Below are positions 63,593 through 64,000 of a stretch of DNA of 64,000 nt, piece by piece; position 1 is the stretch's first letter, and every line of letters begins with the position of its first letter. Position numbers and translations under genes: made by a program. The stretch comes from Loripinus fragilis (Eukaryota; Mollusca; Bivalvia; Lucinida; Lucinidae). The notes beneath the pieces were generated by a model that was not told the origin of the DNA, ran no database searches, and saw nothing but the letters and a program-made list of their open reading frames with translations. Where the stretch lies: the NCBI GenBank assembly GCA_964019695.1, contig OZ026520.1:32282620-32346619 (forward strand). Direction: 5' to 3'.

Positions 63593-64000
63593 TTTTCTGT
63601 CCATCTCTAGGGGCGGAATTCATTACCAATCGAAAATAGCCACCTTTTTCCCCAATACCATGTCTGTTTATTCCAATTAAGAAAAGTAAAAACAATTTAT
63701 TTTTTTTATTTATTTTTTGGAGACCACTACTACTTAAGAGAAACAATGACCCATATCAGAATGATACTTAAACACTTGTGCTTAAGTGGTATGCTTGAAC
63801 ATAATACAATCTCAAATATCTTGATTTTGAGGATATATTTTGCTACCCTTCTTAAGTTCTACATGTATGCCTTTTATTTCTCCCCCAATTTTGACGTTAA
63901 GTCGATCTTTTTTCCCCAATTTTGGCCAGGGGCCTTGGAAAAGCCCTGCATACTGCAATAGCTGCACTAAAATAAAATATATTTTTAAGTTATACTCGAT

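Overview
The window is eukaryotic nuclear DNA from an animal, most probably a bivalve mollusc. It is intron-rich and AT-rich, and packed with short palindromic DNA elements, tRNA-headed SINEs and decayed LINEs. The bivalve placement is an inference: it rests on the repeat style (dispersed repeats ending in AGCTCACCTGAGCC-like hairpins, GACGGACGGACG runs, repeats with GTCAAGGTCA modules) and not on a database match. I see no bacterial genes, rRNA or CRISPR.

Three protein-coding units can be supported. (1) On the minus strand, ten coding exons between 15535 and 2652 give the first 350 codons of EOGT, the ER enzyme that puts O-GlcNAc on extracellular EGF domains. All splice sites are GT-AG and all phases join; the C-terminal exons lie left of base 1. 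(2) On the plus strand, two exons at 61196-61477 and 62759-62926 begin an unrecognised G/V/T/Q-rich protein that looks like the N-terminus of a transcriptional regulator and runs off the right edge. (3) At 30952-34173 lies a nearly intact LINE (non-LTR retrotransposon) protein, with a 2A-like ribosome-skipping motif, PHD finger, AP endonuclease, reverse transcriptase and C-terminal domain. It is cut 33 codons early by an in-frame TGA.

Layout: 1-15.5 kb is the EOGT gene, with introns full of palindromic MITEs and SINEs. 15.5-30.5 kb is intergenic or 5' non-coding DNA, with a 1.7 kb tandem-repeat element, a 1.28 kb hAT-like element with AGTACT arrays and an 8-bp target duplication, and tandem 150-bp modules. 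30.7-34.4 kb is the LINE. 35-49.6 kb is a graveyard of five other LINE fragments, a recurrent non-coding repeat (R1) and a 1 kb inverted-repeat element. 49.8-50.9 kb is repeat-poor and could hold a promoter. 52.6-56.3 kb holds a recent tandem duplication in which one copy carries a 1,059-bp CAGGG...CCCTG transposon and the other keeps the empty site. 57-64 kb leads into the second gene.

The most unusual signal is a set of hairpin elements (about 1.4, 1.8, 6.6, 12.7 and 13.1 kb) with a shared centre (GAGGCTTGCCGAG) and similar outer ends. Their long self-complementary stems have unrelated sequences from copy to copy.
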